The notes beneath the pieces were generated by a model that saw only the letters and a program-made list of their open reading frames with translations, made no database searches and was not told the DNA's origin. Below, in pieces: positions 31,243 to 40,389 of a stretch of DNA of 64,000 nt; position 1 is the first letter of the stretch; each line of letters starts with the position of its first letter. Both the position numbers and the translations under genes were made by a program. This DNA is from Fredericiella sp038205395 (GTDB taxonomy: Bacteria > Chloroflexota > Anaerolineae > Caldilineales > Caldilineaceae), in assembly GCA_038205395.1 (NCBI GenBank), contig JBBRBX010000005.1, positions 15,920-79,919 on the forward strand, written 5' to 3'.

Positions 31243-34200
31243 CTACACCTTGGCCGGCTCTTCTTCGTCTTGCGACTCTTCCGAGCCTTCGGTGGCGCCT
31301 TCAATCTGCACCACATTGTCTTTGGGCATCACATGCCAGAAGGATTGGCGCTCGGTCTCCCACTCCTCCAGCATCATGCGCGCCACCTGTGAATCGGTGC
31401 GCTCCAGATGCTCTCGGATCAACGCTTTGAGATATTCTTCGTAGGCGTCGCCTTGCAGCCGGCTGATGGCCAGCAGTTCCGGGTTGTAGCGCCGCTCAAA
31501 GGTTTCGCTGCGGTCATAGACAAAGCCTTGGCCGCCGGTCATGCCGGCGCCGAAATTGCGCCCTGTCTCGCCCAGAACCACGACACAGCCGCCCGTCATA
31601 TATTCAGAGCAATGTTCGCCTGCCCCTTCAATCACGGCCACGGCGCCCGAATTGCGCACGGCAAAGCGCTCACCGGCCACACCGGCGGCAAACAGCCGCC
31701 CGGCGGTGGCGCCGTAGAGACAGGTGTTGCCCAGGATCACATTCTGGTGCGGCACAAAATTGGCTTCTTCCATCGGACGCACGACGATTTCGCCGCCGCC
31801 CAGCCCCTTGCCCACATAATCGTTGGCGGCCCCCGTCAGCACCAGTGTGAGGCCGTGCAGGGCAAAGGCGCCAAAGCTCTGGCCGGCATGACCGTGCAGA
31901 TCAATGCGGATGCGTCCATCTTCCAGACCGGCGTCGCCGTAGCGCAGCGCCAGCGCACCCGAAACACGTGCGCCGACGGCGCGATCCACATTGGAGATGT
32001 TGTGCGCCAGCCGCACGGGCGCTTCGGGGTTGGCCTGCAGCGCAGCCAGCACCTGCTCGGTGATGCGGTCGCTCAGTGTTTCGCCCAGCGGCCCCACTTC
32101 GTTGCGCGGCAGCACGTTGCGCCGCGCCGTGCCGGTGTCGGGCACATAGAGCAGGGGCGACAGATCCATAAAACCCGCCTCGCGCCCGTGAATAACCTGC
32201 TCCAGATATTCGGGGTGACCGACAACCTCCGCCAGGCTGCGGAAGCCCAGTTCGGCAAGAATCTGCCGCACATCCTCGGCAATGGCGGTCATAAAGCGTA
32301 TGACCATCTCCGGCGTGCCGCTGAACTTTTTGCGCAGCTCCGGGTCTTGGGTGGCAATGCCAACCGGGCAGGTGTTTTTGTGGCAGACGCGCGCCATGAT
32401 GCAGCCTTCGGCGATCATGGCGCTGGTGCCAAAGCTCACTTCGTCCGCGCCCAGCATGGACGCGATCACCACATCGCGGCCCGTGGCCATGCCGCCGTCG
32501 GCGCGCACGGTGACGCGGGTGCGCAAGCCGTTGGCCAGCAGCACCTGGTGCGTCTCCGCCAGCCCGATCTCCCAGGGCAGACCGGCATGTTTGACCGAAC
32601 TGAGCGGGCTGGCGCCGGTGCCGCCGCTCCCCCCGGAGAGATGGATCACATCCGCCACCGCCTTGGCGACGCCGGCGGCAATCGTGCCCACCCCCATCTG
32701 CGCCACCAGCTTGACGCTGATTTTGGCGTGGGGGTTGATGGCCTTGAGGTCATAGATCAACTGCGCCAGGTCTTCAATGCTGTAAATATCATGGTGCGGC
32801 GGCGGGCTGATCAGCGCCACGCCGGGCGTGCTGTGGCGCAGGACGGCAATTTCCGCCGTCACCTTATGGCCGGGAAGCTGGCCGCCTTCACCGGGCTTGG
32901 ACCCCTGCGCCATTTTGATCTGCAGCTCTTCGGCGCTCATCAGGTATTCGGGCGTGACGCCGAAGCGACCGGAGGCGACCTGCTTGATCTTGGAGGCGCG
33001 TTCGGTAAAGTAGCGGTCCTTGGCCTCGCCCCCCTCGCCGCTGTTGCTCATGCCGCCCAGACGGTTCATGGCAATGGCCAGCGTTTCGTGCGCTTCGGCC
33101 CCCAGGGCGCCGTGGCTCATAGCGGCTGTGGAGAAGCGGCGCAAGATGCGCTCCACCGGCTCCACCTGGCCCAGCGGGATGGCGGGGCGCGTCGAGCGAA
33201 AGCCAAGCAGGTGGCGGGGCGCAAGCTTGAGGTCATTGACCATCGCCGCATATTTGCGATAGTTGGCGGGCGTGTCGTCTTCGGTTTTGGGCTGCGCCAC
33301 GGCAGTCAGGGCGTGCACGACCTGCGGGCTCCATTGGTGCAGTTCGCCGCCGCGCCGCGACTTATAGATGCCCCAGGTGATCAGCTTGACGGCCTGGCTA
33401 GTGTCGCTGTCCGGGTAGCCGTACTGGTGACAGGCCAGCACATCTTCCGCCACGCTGGCGAAGCTGACGCCGCCCAGAATGCTGGGGGTGTCGACAAAGG
33501 CGCTGTCAATCAGCTCCTGGCCGACGCCGAGCGCCTCAAACACCTGCGCGCCGCAGTAGGCGTCCAGCGTGCTGATGCCCATCTTGCTCATAATCTTGAG
33601 CAGACCCTTGTCCACGGCCTTGCCGAAATAGTGCAACCCCTCTTCCGCCGTCAGCGCGCCGGTCTTGCGTCCTTCGAGGACAATGTCTTTGACCGTGGCA
33701 TAGGCCAGATAAGGGTAGACCGCATTAGCCCCATAGCCGATGAGGGCGGCGAAATGATGCACCTCACGCGGTTCACCACTGGCCACCACGAGGCTGGCGT
33801 GCATACGCAGACCGCAGCGGATCAGGTGATGGTGGACGGCCCCCACCGCCAGCAGCGAGGGGATGGGCAGCGTGTGCGCGTCGGCGCTTTCGTCGCTGAT
33901 GACGACGATGGCGGCGCCGCTGCGCACGGCAATTTCGGCTTCGCGACAGAGCCGCTCCAGCCCGGCTCGCAGCGCCTCACCCGCCTGCTCCGGCAGCAGC
34001 TCCTGGCCGAGCGGCGCCTGCCAGACGGCATCCACCGTGACGCAGCCGAATTCGGGCAGCAGGGAGCTGCGCAGCGCCGCAAGCTGTTCCGGCAGCAGGA
34101 TGGGCGATTTCAATTCAATCAGGTGGGTCGCTTCCGGCGTCTCGGCCAGCAGGTTGGTGCGCCGTCCCAACAGCATGCGCAGGCTCATCACCATCTCTTC

Positions 34201-35892
34201 GCGCAGCGGGTCGATGGGAGGATTGGTCACTTCGGCAAAGCGCTGCTTGAAGTAGGAGAAGAGCGAGCGCGGCAGTTTGGACATGGCCGCTGGCGGCGTA
34301 TCGTCCCCCATCGCGCCCACCGGCTCGTGGCCAGTGAGGAGCATCGGGCGCAGGATGACGATCATTTCTTCGCTGGTATAGCCGAAGCTCGCCTGGCGTT
34401 TGGACAAGGGGGTATCCACGGGCGCATCCGATGCAGAGGCCCCGTTGGTGGGTGTGCCGTTGGTGGGCGCATGGCCGTTGGCCCCGTCGCGGTGGGATGG
34501 CGTGATCTGCTGGCTGCGCTCCTGTTGGTAGCGCGCCACGAGCGTCTCCAGCGGGAGCAAGTTGTCCTGCAGCCAACGATAGTAGGGGCGGCGGGCGGCG
34601 AACTTCTGCGTGATCTCTTCGTCTTCCATCACCGCGCCGCGCGTGGTGTCGACGCAGAAAATCTGTCCCGGCCCGATGCGCCCCTTCTTGATCACGCGGC
34701 CCTCGTCATAAGCGACGGCACCGCTCTCGCTGGCGCTGATCACAATGCCGTTGTCGAGCACGACATAGCGCGAGGGGCGCAGCCCGTTGCGATCCATGAT
34801 CGTGCCCACAATGCGGCCATCGGTGTAGGTGACGGCGGCGGGGCCATCCCAGGGCTCCATCAGCGCACTGTGGTATTCGTAAAAGGCGCGGCGTTCGGGG
34901 GTGACTTCCCCTTCCGGCATCCGCTCCCAGGCTTCGGGCATCATCATCATCAAGCCGTGGCGGATGTCGCGCCCGCTGCGCACCAGCAGTTCGAGGGTGT
35001 TGTCCAGCTTGCCGCTGTCACTGCCCTCGCGCGCAATGATCGGCTGCAGCTGCCGCTGCGGCTCTTCCCAGTAGGGGCTGGCCAGGTCGGCCTCTCTGGC
35101 CCGCATCCAGTTTTCGTTCCCCTGCAAGGTATTGATTTCGCCGTTATGACAAATCAAGCGGAAAGGCTGGGCGCGCTCCCAGGTGGGAAAGGTATTGGTG
35201 CTGAAGCGCTGGTGAAAGACGGCGATGGCCGTTTTGTAATCCGTGTCGCTGAGGTCGGGGTAGAAATGGGCCAGCTCTTCGGCCAGCACCAGCCCCTTGT
35301 AGACAATCGTGCGGGCGCTGAGGCTGGCAATATAGAGCCGCTGTACGCCCCGTTCGCGGGAGAGGTTGACCACCCGTTTGCGCGCCAGGTAGAGCAGGCG
35401 GTCAAAGGCGTCGCCGGCGGCGCAGGCTTCGTCCGTGCGCCGCACGAGAATCTGGCCGAACCAGGGACGGCTGACGAGGGCGCGCTGGCCCAGCGCCGAT
35501 TCAATCACGGGCACCGAACGGAAAGCCAGCACTTCCAACTTGAGATCGGTCAGCACCTCGCGCAGCAGTTCGCGTGCCTGGGCGCGATCTTCGCCATTAG
35601 CTTTGTTGAAGTAAATCTGGCCGACGGCCAGGTCGCCGGGAGCCGGCGGCTCAATGCCCATGCGGCGCAGTTCGCGGCTGAAGAACTCGTGCGGGAGCTG
35701 CGTCAGCACGCCGGCCCCGTCTCCCGTCTTGCGGTCATCGGCCACCGCGCCGCGGTGGGCGTGGTTGCGCAGCGCTTCCAGCGCCATTTCCAGCACGCGA
35801 TGGCGGCGTTTGCCTTCAATATGGGCGACAAAACCGATGCCGCAGGCGTCATGTTCAAAGCGAGAATTGTAAAGACCTTGCGTATCACCCAT
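31243..35892 (-). CDS. gltB: Glutamate synthase large subunit (first copy, no adjacent gltD)
   Basis: The enzyme transfers the glutamine amide to 2-oxoglutarate. The 1549-residue protein has a short propeptide, then the catalytic Cys17 (HDACGIGFVA) of a class II amidotransferase, a central domain, the FMN domain with GEGGEAKDRY and GSGGTGASPL, the 3Fe-4S cysteines in CHKNTCPVGIATQDP, and a GXGXG beta-helix with GGGEIVVRP. ATG 35892 with GAGGAG upstream is chosen; the frame stays open to 36150 but that overlaps the upstream gene and lacks homology. It differs in detail from the gltB at 47966-52705. No gltD is adjacent; it may share GltD with the other copy or use ferredoxin. The two copies are 30 to 40 percent-like by eye, not recent duplicates. 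Confidence 0.95.
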   Translation of the reverse strand: MGDTQGLYNSRFEHDACGIGFVAHIEGKRRHRVLEMALEALRNHAHRGAVADDRKTGDGAGVLTQLPHEFFSRELRRMGIEPPAPGDLAVGQIYFNKANGEDRAQARELLREVLTDLKLEVLAFRSVPVIESALGQRALVSRPWFGQILVRRTDEACAAGDAFDRLLYLARKRVVNLSRERGVQRLYIASLSARTIVYKGLVLAEELAHFYPDLSDTDYKTAIAVFHQRFSTNTFPTWERAQPFRLICHNGEINTLQGNENWMRAREADLASPYWEEPQRQLQPIIAREGSDSGKLDNTLELLVRSGRDIRHGLMMMMPEAWERMPEGEVTPERRAFYEYHSALMEPWDGPAAVTYTDGRIVGTIMDRNGLRPSRYVVLDNGIVISASESGAVAYDEGRVIKKGRIGPGQIFCVDTTRGAVMEDEEITQKFAARRPYYRWLQDNLLPLETLVARYQQERSQQITPSHRDGANGHAPTNGTPTNGASASDAPVDTPLSKRQASFGYTSEEMIVILRPMLLTGHEPVGAMGDDTPPAAMSKLPRSLFSYFKQRFAEVTNPPIDPLREEMVMSLRMLLGRRTNLLAETPEATHLIELKSPILLPEQLAALRSSLLPEFGCVTVDAVWQAPLGQELLPEQAGEALRAGLERLCREAEIAVRSGAAIVVISDESADAHTLPIPSLLAVGAVHHHLIRCGLRMHASLVVASGEPREVHHFAALIGYGANAVYPYLAYATVKDIVLEGRKTGALTAEEGLHYFGKAVDKGLLKIMSKMGISTLDAYCGAQVFEALGVGQELIDSAFVDTPSILGGVSFASVAEDVLACHQYGYPDSDTSQAVKLITWGIYKSRRGGELHQWSPQVVHALTAVAQPKTEDDTPANYRKYAAMVNDLKLAPRHLLGFRSTRPAIPLGQVEPVERILRRFSTAAMSHGALGAEAHETLAIAMNRLGGMSNSGEGGEAKDRYFTERASKIKQVASGRFGVTPEYLMSAEELQIKMAQGSKPGEGGQLPGHKVTAEIAVLRHSTPGVALISPPPHHDIYSIEDLAQLIYDLKAINPHAKISVKLVAQMGVGTIAAGVAKAVADVIHLSGGSGGTGASPLSSVKHAGLPWEIGLAETHQVLLANGLRTRVTVRADGGMATGRDVVIASMLGADEVSFGTSAMIAEGCIMARVCHKNTCPVGIATQDPELRKKFSGTPEMVIRFMTAIAEDVRQILAELGFRSLAEVVGHPEYLEQVIHGREAGFMDLSPLLYVPDTGTARRNVLPRNEVGPLGETLSDRITEQVLAALQANPEAPVRLAHNISNVDRAVGARVSGALALRYGDAGLEDGRIRIDLHGHAGQSFGAFALHGLTLVLTGAANDYVGKGLGGGEIVVRPMEEANFVPHQNVILGNTCLYGATAGRLFAAGVAGERFAVRNSGAVAVIEGAGEHCSEYMTGGCVVVLGETGRNFGAGMTGGQGFVYDRSETFERRYNPELLAISRLQGDAYEEYLKALIREHLERTDSQVARMMLEEWETERQSFWHVMPKDNVVQIEGATEGSEESQDEEEPAKV

Positions 35893-36031
35893 TACGAAAG
35901 CAGCTCCTCGTGTCAAGCCGAACTGATCAACAATGCTGTCCTTACGCACAAACAGCCGGCGCGCCGGACGTTTCCGTCCGGGCAGTCGACGCCGACGTTG
36001 TTCCTTCTGCTTTGAAGGGAGATACAGACTT

Positions 36032-37933
36032 TTACTCGCTGCGGATTGTGCGTCTTTGCCTGTGCCGGTAGCCGATGGCGACCGCAGCAACGGCGACGAG
36101 GATCCCCAACGCCGCCAGAATGGCTGGAAAGAGTATATTATCATCTCCACCCCGGCGCTGCAACCCGGCGGCGCTTTGCCCAGCGCTTTGCCTTTCTGTC
36201 GGTGATGCGGCAGCCGCTGGGCCGCCGGCAGCAGCGACAGCCGGCTGACCAGTGGATTGGCTGCTCAACTGGTCGGGGGAGTGGTCGAGGAATGGGCCGG
36301 TGGATTGGGTCATCTGCTCGATCGAAACCTTGCCCTGCACCACTTCTTCCGCCAGTTGCGCCGCCTGCGTGGGCGACTGCGCCGGTTCGAGCATCCGGTT
36401 GGCCAGCAGGGCAAGCTGGGCCGCGGAGCCGGCGGCGGTCAGCGCCTGCAGCGTGTCAGCCGGCAAAGCAAGCAGCACATTGCGCTGCACAGGGGCCAGC
36501 GTCAACAGCTTTTGCAGGTCGGCCGGATTGCTGACGGCCAGCAGCGCGGCCACCGAATAGGCGTCGAACTCATCCGGCTGCGCCAGCCGGTAAATGCCGG
36601 AGCTGAGCACCCGGTCAATACGGTCGCCGGCCGTATCCAGCCAGCCGATGGCTTCGCTGGGCGACATCGACGTGAGCAGCGCGGCGGCGGTGGCGTCCGG
36701 CAGCGCCAGCAGCCGTTCCAGTGCCCCGTCCGCCACCGCCGCGTCCAGTGCGCGCCGCCCTTCCTGGTTAATATACCAATCGACCAGCTTCGCCAGCCGA
36801 TCCAGTTCATCAAGGGTCACAAAGCTCAAGAGCGAGCGGAAGTCCGTATTTTGATCCGCCACCTGGCAGACATCCCCATAGCGCGAGCAGAAGCCCTGCC
36901 ACTGCTCAACCAGGCTGACCGAGGTTTCCAGGGCGATCAAGGCGGCCTGGTCGGGCAGATCATCCTTGACCGCAGCCGCGATCTCTTCGCGAATCTTGGC
37001 CTTGACCTCTTGGCTTTGCAGCGCCTCCTGAATCTGCGGCAGCGCGCCCTGGTTGCCCTCCCACAGGTCATAGGCGATCAACGCCACCCCAATCACCCAG
37101 CCGGCGACGGGGATAAATGAAGAGCCGGCTTTGCCCACCACGCGGCCCACCACCTTGCCGGCCACGCGCTGGGCAATCTTTTCCGTCAGCTTTTGCGCCA
37201 GCCGATAGACCAACTGCGTGACCAGGATCGTGCCCACGCCGGCAATAGCCAGCCCATGCTGTTCAATGGCGCCGGCAATTGTGGGCGAGGTGGCCGAGAT
37301 GTTGGCCTGCTGGGTGTCGAGGCGGACGCTGCGCTCAAAGGCGCGAAAGAGGTCGTCCGAATACTGTTCGCCCACATACTCCTTGAGACAGAGCAGCGCC
37401 ACCGAGGCCGCCGCCGCAAACTGGCTCTCCACCTGGCGCGCCACGTCGGCCCCCACCGCCGTCGAGAGCGCTTCCAGCTTGACTTGAAAGGCGGGCGAGC
37501 TGAAGGCGTCGTTGGCGATGCGTTCGGCGTATTCCTGCGCCTTCTCGCCCCACCAGCCGGAGACAAGCTTGTCCCAGTAGGCTTCCTGCGCCCCCAAGTT
37601 GTCGACCGCCTGCTGTACGGCTGTATCCACAGCGGCGTCCATGTCCAGCTCCGCCCATTTGCGTTCGACCAGGCGGTCAATCACGCCGGGCGCGCCGGAC
37701 GCGCCGCCGCTGTTGACGACCGCCAGCACATGCGCCTCGATCTCGTCGCGCACCTGCCCCTTGTCGACGCGGCTGCAGTCGCCGACCGTGTACTGGCTGG
37801 GGCCGGCCTGCTCCAGCGCCGGCAGCGCACGCGGCGCGGCGACAGCGCGGCCAGGCAGATAAGCCAGCAGCAGGCAGCCGATGAGCAGGGCAAGCAGCGC
37901 CTTGCACCCCTTCGCCATATGCTGCTCAGCCAT
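36032..37933 (-). CDS. Exported membrane-anchored protein of unrecognised family (paralogue A)
   Basis: I do not recognise the family. The protein has 633 residues. A signal peptide is visible (residues 8-33, ending AVAA). The mature part has two conserved cysteines, C53 (GDCS) and C182 (LCLKEYVG), which could form a disulfide. A glycine-zipper-like core at about 225-292 is followed by acidic helical repeats, and a single membrane helix at about 605-625 ends in the basic RHRQRR. A sister protein lies at 38297-40177 with the same order of features. ATG 37933 overlaps the ybjQ stop (ATGGCTGA); ATG 37918 is an alternative. The overlap shows co-translation with ybjQ. Confidence 0.75.
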   Translation of the reverse strand: MAEQHMAKGCKALLALLIGCLLLAYLPGRAVAAPRALPALEQAGPSQYTVGDCSRVDKGQVRDEIEAHVLAVVNSGGASGAPGVIDRLVERKWAELDMDAAVDTAVQQAVDNLGAQEAYWDKLVSGWWGEKAQEYAERIANDAFSSPAFQVKLEALSTAVGADVARQVESQFAAAASVALLCLKEYVGEQYSDDLFRAFERSVRLDTQQANISATSPTIAGAIEQHGLAIAGVGTILVTQLVYRLAQKLTEKIAQRVAGKVVGRVVGKAGSSFIPVAGWVIGVALIAYDLWEGNQGALPQIQEALQSQEVKAKIREEIAAAVKDDLPDQAALIALETSVSLVEQWQGFCSRYGDVCQVADQNTDFRSLLSFVTLDELDRLAKLVDWYINQEGRRALDAAVADGALERLLALPDATAAALLTSMSPSEAIGWLDTAGDRIDRVLSSGIYRLAQPDEFDAYSVAALLAVSNPADLQKLLTLAPVQRNVLLALPADTLQALTAAGSAAQLALLANRMLEPAQSPTQAAQLAEEVVQGKVSIEQMTQSTGPFLDHSPDQLSSQSTGQPAVAAAGGPAAAASPTERQSAGQSAAGLQRRGGDDNILFPAILAALGILVAVAAVAIGYRHRQRRTIRSE

Positions 37934-38255
37934 GCGCCGGGGCCTGTTGCCGATAGCGGAAGCCGTTGCCGTAGACCACAACCTCGACGCCGCCTTCCAC
38001 CAGCGACGGGTGGCTGATCTTGACGCCGATCACGCCGTCATAGCCGCGCGCCGTAGCCTTGGCGTCCAGATCTGCCAGCGCGCCGTCGACGGCCTGCGCC
38101 ACCAGCACTTCATAGTGCCCCATGCGCCCGCCCACTAAGTTGCGGATATTCTCGCGGATATCCTTCACCACATTCGCCGCCAGGACATGCACGACCGTCA
38201 GCAGTTCTCCCAACTCGATCGGCGCATCGGGATGACAATCCAATGCAATCAGCAT
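37926..38255 (-). CDS. YbjQ/UPF0145 family protein
   Basis: The 109-residue protein is close to the family's usual length. It keeps the conserved pattern VVHVLAANVVKDIRENIRNLVGGRMGHYEVLV, AVDGALADLDAKATARGYDGVIGVKI and VEVVVYGNGFRY. YbjQ forms pentamers in solved structures, but its function is unknown; a few relatives bind metal or heavy-metal stress. It sits between the two exported paralogues, with its stop overlapping the start of paralogue A and starting 42 bases after paralogue B, so the three form one operon. Confidence 0.88.
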   Translation of the reverse strand: MLIALDCHPDAPIELGELLTVVHVLAANVVKDIRENIRNLVGGRMGHYEVLVAQAVDGALADLDAKATARGYDGVIGVKISHPSLVEGGVEVVVYGNGFRYRQQAPAHG

Positions 38256-38296
38256 ATTTCTCTTTTCACTCTTCTTTTTACTCTCTATTGCTTGCC

Positions 38297-40177
38297 CTAA
38301 CGCTTGCCGCGCAGCAGGTTGAGCGGCTCCACCAGCCACTGCCCCAAGCCAAACAGAATGCGCAGCAAGATGAGCAAGAGCAGCAGCAGCAGCGCCGCCC
38401 CACCCAGTGACGGCCACACGCCATGTTTGGCCACAAACAACTGCGGCGGCGCGCTGCCGGCGGCCACGGAGGCCGCATCCAACCAAAAATCGCCCACGGT
38501 TTTGGGGCCGGCCACAAAGGTGATGGCCGCGTCCAGGCTGCGCCCGGCGAGCAGCGGGCGCAGGTCGCCCATTGCACGCAGCGACGGCACGACTGCGGGT
38601 TGGCTGAGGATGCGCGCCACCAGCGTGTTGGCCTGCTCCTGCGTCATCCCCGGCAGCACAGCGCCCAACCAGGCCAGATCGTCGGGAGTCAACTGGTTGG
38701 CCAGCGGCGTCAAGTTCTCCGCCGCCAAAGTGAGCAGCGCATCCAAAGGGGCGGGCGGGAGCAGTGACAGGCGCGCCACTGCGGTCTTGTCGCCCAGCGC
38801 CAGCAGCTTATCCAGTTGGTCCAGGTCAACGTCAGCGGGGGTGCGCCCCTGATAGAGTTCGAGCGCCACCACCTCGTCGAGACGGCCCCCGACAGCGTTG
38901 TACCAATCCAGCGCCGTCTGCAGCGAACCGCCGGCGGCGGCCAGCGTGACGGCCCCGGCCGGCAGATTGACCACCGCCGCCAGCGTACCGTCGTCCACCG
39001 CCGCCTGCAGCGCCTGGTCGCCGCCGTTGGCCTGCACGATCCCCACCAGGTCCACCAGGCGCGCAACCTGGTCGGACGACTGCAGCCCCTCCAAAATGGC
39101 GGCAAAATCGGCATTGGCGGCAGCCAGGTCGAGCACCTGGCGAATGCTGCGCTTGGTGCTGCGCCACTCGACAAAAAGGTCGTTGGCAATCGTGCGCGCC
39201 AGCGCCGGGATTTCGGCTTCCAGTTCGGGGCGGATGGCGGCGGCGATTTCGGCGCGCACGCCTGCCGCCACTTCGTTCGACTGCAGCGAGACGCGGATTT
39301 GCGGCAGCGCCCCCTCGCGGCTGCCCCACACGTCGTAGGCGATCATGCCGGCGCCGATGATCCAGCCGGCGATAGGGATAATGGACGAGCCGGCCTTGCC
39401 CAGCACGCGCCCCACAATTTTGCCGGCCACGCGCTGCGAGAGCTTTTCGGCAATGCTGGCGGCCAGTTTGCGGGTAATCTGGGCGGCAATGATGACGCCG
39501 ACGCCGCCCAGCGCCAGTTGGTGCTCACCCACCATCTGCAGGATATTGGGGCCAAATTCACTGCCGTTGAGCAACTGCACGCTGCTGGTGGCGCTCTGGA
39601 CGCGTGCCTCAAAGGCGCTGACCAGCGACTGCGAGTAGTTGCGGCCGATAAAGGTCTGCAGGCAGTAGACGGCTGCCGAGGCTGAGTCCGCTGAGGCAAG
39701 CGCCACCTCGCCGGCGACATCCTGGGCGACGGCAGCCGCCAGCTCATCCATTTTGCTGCGCAAGGCAGGGGCGTCAAAGGTATAGGAGGCAACGGCCAGC
39801 GTCAGTTCCCGCGCCTTGTCGGGCGACCAGCCGGAGAGGAATTGGTTCCAGAGGTCGGTTTCGCCCTGCACGCGCGGCACGGCGGCCTCCACGGCGGCGG
39901 TGATAGCGTCATCCAGCTGCAGCGTCACCCAGTGGCGGGCGACGATGGACTCCAGGTCCAAGTTGGCGAGCGCCCCGGCAAACACCTGCTGGGTGACCAC
40001 ATTCAGTTCGCTTTGCAGCGTGTCCTCGGCCACCGTGCTGCAGTCCTGTAAAGAGGCGTCCGCCTGGGCCGGGGCCGCGGCATACACGGGCGCCGTCTCC
40101 AGTAGGAGCGTCCCGACCAAAAGCAGGCTGATGAACTTGAGCCAGCATGCGGTGCGCAGGCGTTGCGTCAACGGCAT
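38297..40177 (-). CDS. Exported membrane-anchored protein of unrecognised family (paralogue B)
   Basis: The 626-residue protein is a clear homologue of paralogue A. The signal peptide covers residues 1-35 (ending VYAA), and conserved cysteines C46 (QDCS) and C172 (YCLQTFIG) match C53 and C182 of A. The strongest shared block is KLSQRVAGKIVGRVLGKAG followed by IPIAGWIIGAGMIAYDVW, about residues 235-285. A C-terminal membrane helix (LLLLLLLILLRILFGL) is followed by a basic tail. ATG 40177 has GAGGGGG four bases upstream, so the 60-residue extension to 40357 is rejected. It is the first gene of the B-ybjQ-A unit. Confidence 0.75.
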   Translation of the reverse strand: MPLTQRLRTACWLKFISLLLVGTLLLETAPVYAAAPAQADASLQDCSTVAEDTLQSELNVVTQQVFAGALANLDLESIVARHWVTLQLDDAITAAVEAAVPRVQGETDLWNQFLSGWSPDKARELTLAVASYTFDAPALRSKMDELAAAVAQDVAGEVALASADSASAAVYCLQTFIGRNYSQSLVSAFEARVQSATSSVQLLNGSEFGPNILQMVGEHQLALGGVGVIIAAQITRKLAASIAEKLSQRVAGKIVGRVLGKAGSSIIPIAGWIIGAGMIAYDVWGSREGALPQIRVSLQSNEVAAGVRAEIAAAIRPELEAEIPALARTIANDLFVEWRSTKRSIRQVLDLAAANADFAAILEGLQSSDQVARLVDLVGIVQANGGDQALQAAVDDGTLAAVVNLPAGAVTLAAAGGSLQTALDWYNAVGGRLDEVVALELYQGRTPADVDLDQLDKLLALGDKTAVARLSLLPPAPLDALLTLAAENLTPLANQLTPDDLAWLGAVLPGMTQEQANTLVARILSQPAVVPSLRAMGDLRPLLAGRSLDAAITFVAGPKTVGDFWLDAASVAAGSAPPQLFVAKHGVWPSLGGAALLLLLLLILLRILFGLGQWLVEPLNLLRGKR

Positions 40178-40302
40178 TGTCCCCCTCAACAGAACCAGGC
40201 GCACATTGTACCTCGACCGGTACCTCAAGACACAAAAACAAGGCACTGCCCACGGCAATGTCTTGCGTGCGTATACGATACGTTGGGAGGGGGGAATTTG
40301 TT

Positions 40303-40386
40303 TCAGTTGCGCTCCCATTTCTTGCGCCAGGTGAACGGCAGGCCGCATACAATGCACACCTTCGTTGGCAGTTCCTTCTTCCTCAT
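40303..40386 (-). pseudogene. Truncated DUF2256 protein, photolyase partner
   Basis: The 27-residue frame reads as the N-terminal half of DUF2256 proteins: KKELPTKVCIVCGLPFTWRKKWERN, followed directly by TGA. Intact members are about 45-60 residues and continue W-D-x-V-K-Y-C-S-x-x-C, giving a two-pair zinc ribbon; here only the first CxxC pair survives. DUF2256 genes typically sit next to cryptochrome/photolyase-related genes, and this one starts 3 bases after the photolyase stop. The remaining sequence to 40178 does not restore the second Cys pair in any frame I tried, so it is broken or truncated at the edge of the island. Confidence 0.75.
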
Positions 40387-40389
40387 TCT

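Noticed and set aside
31408..36015. 1535-codon plus-strand frame opposite gltB
   Set aside because: Antisense shadow; the minus strand has all glutamate synthase motifs.
35893..36150. N-terminal extension of the first gltB
   Set aside because: It overlaps the end of paralogue A, is Arg/Ser-rich, and places an 86-residue non-homologous stretch before a well-placed ATG at 35892.
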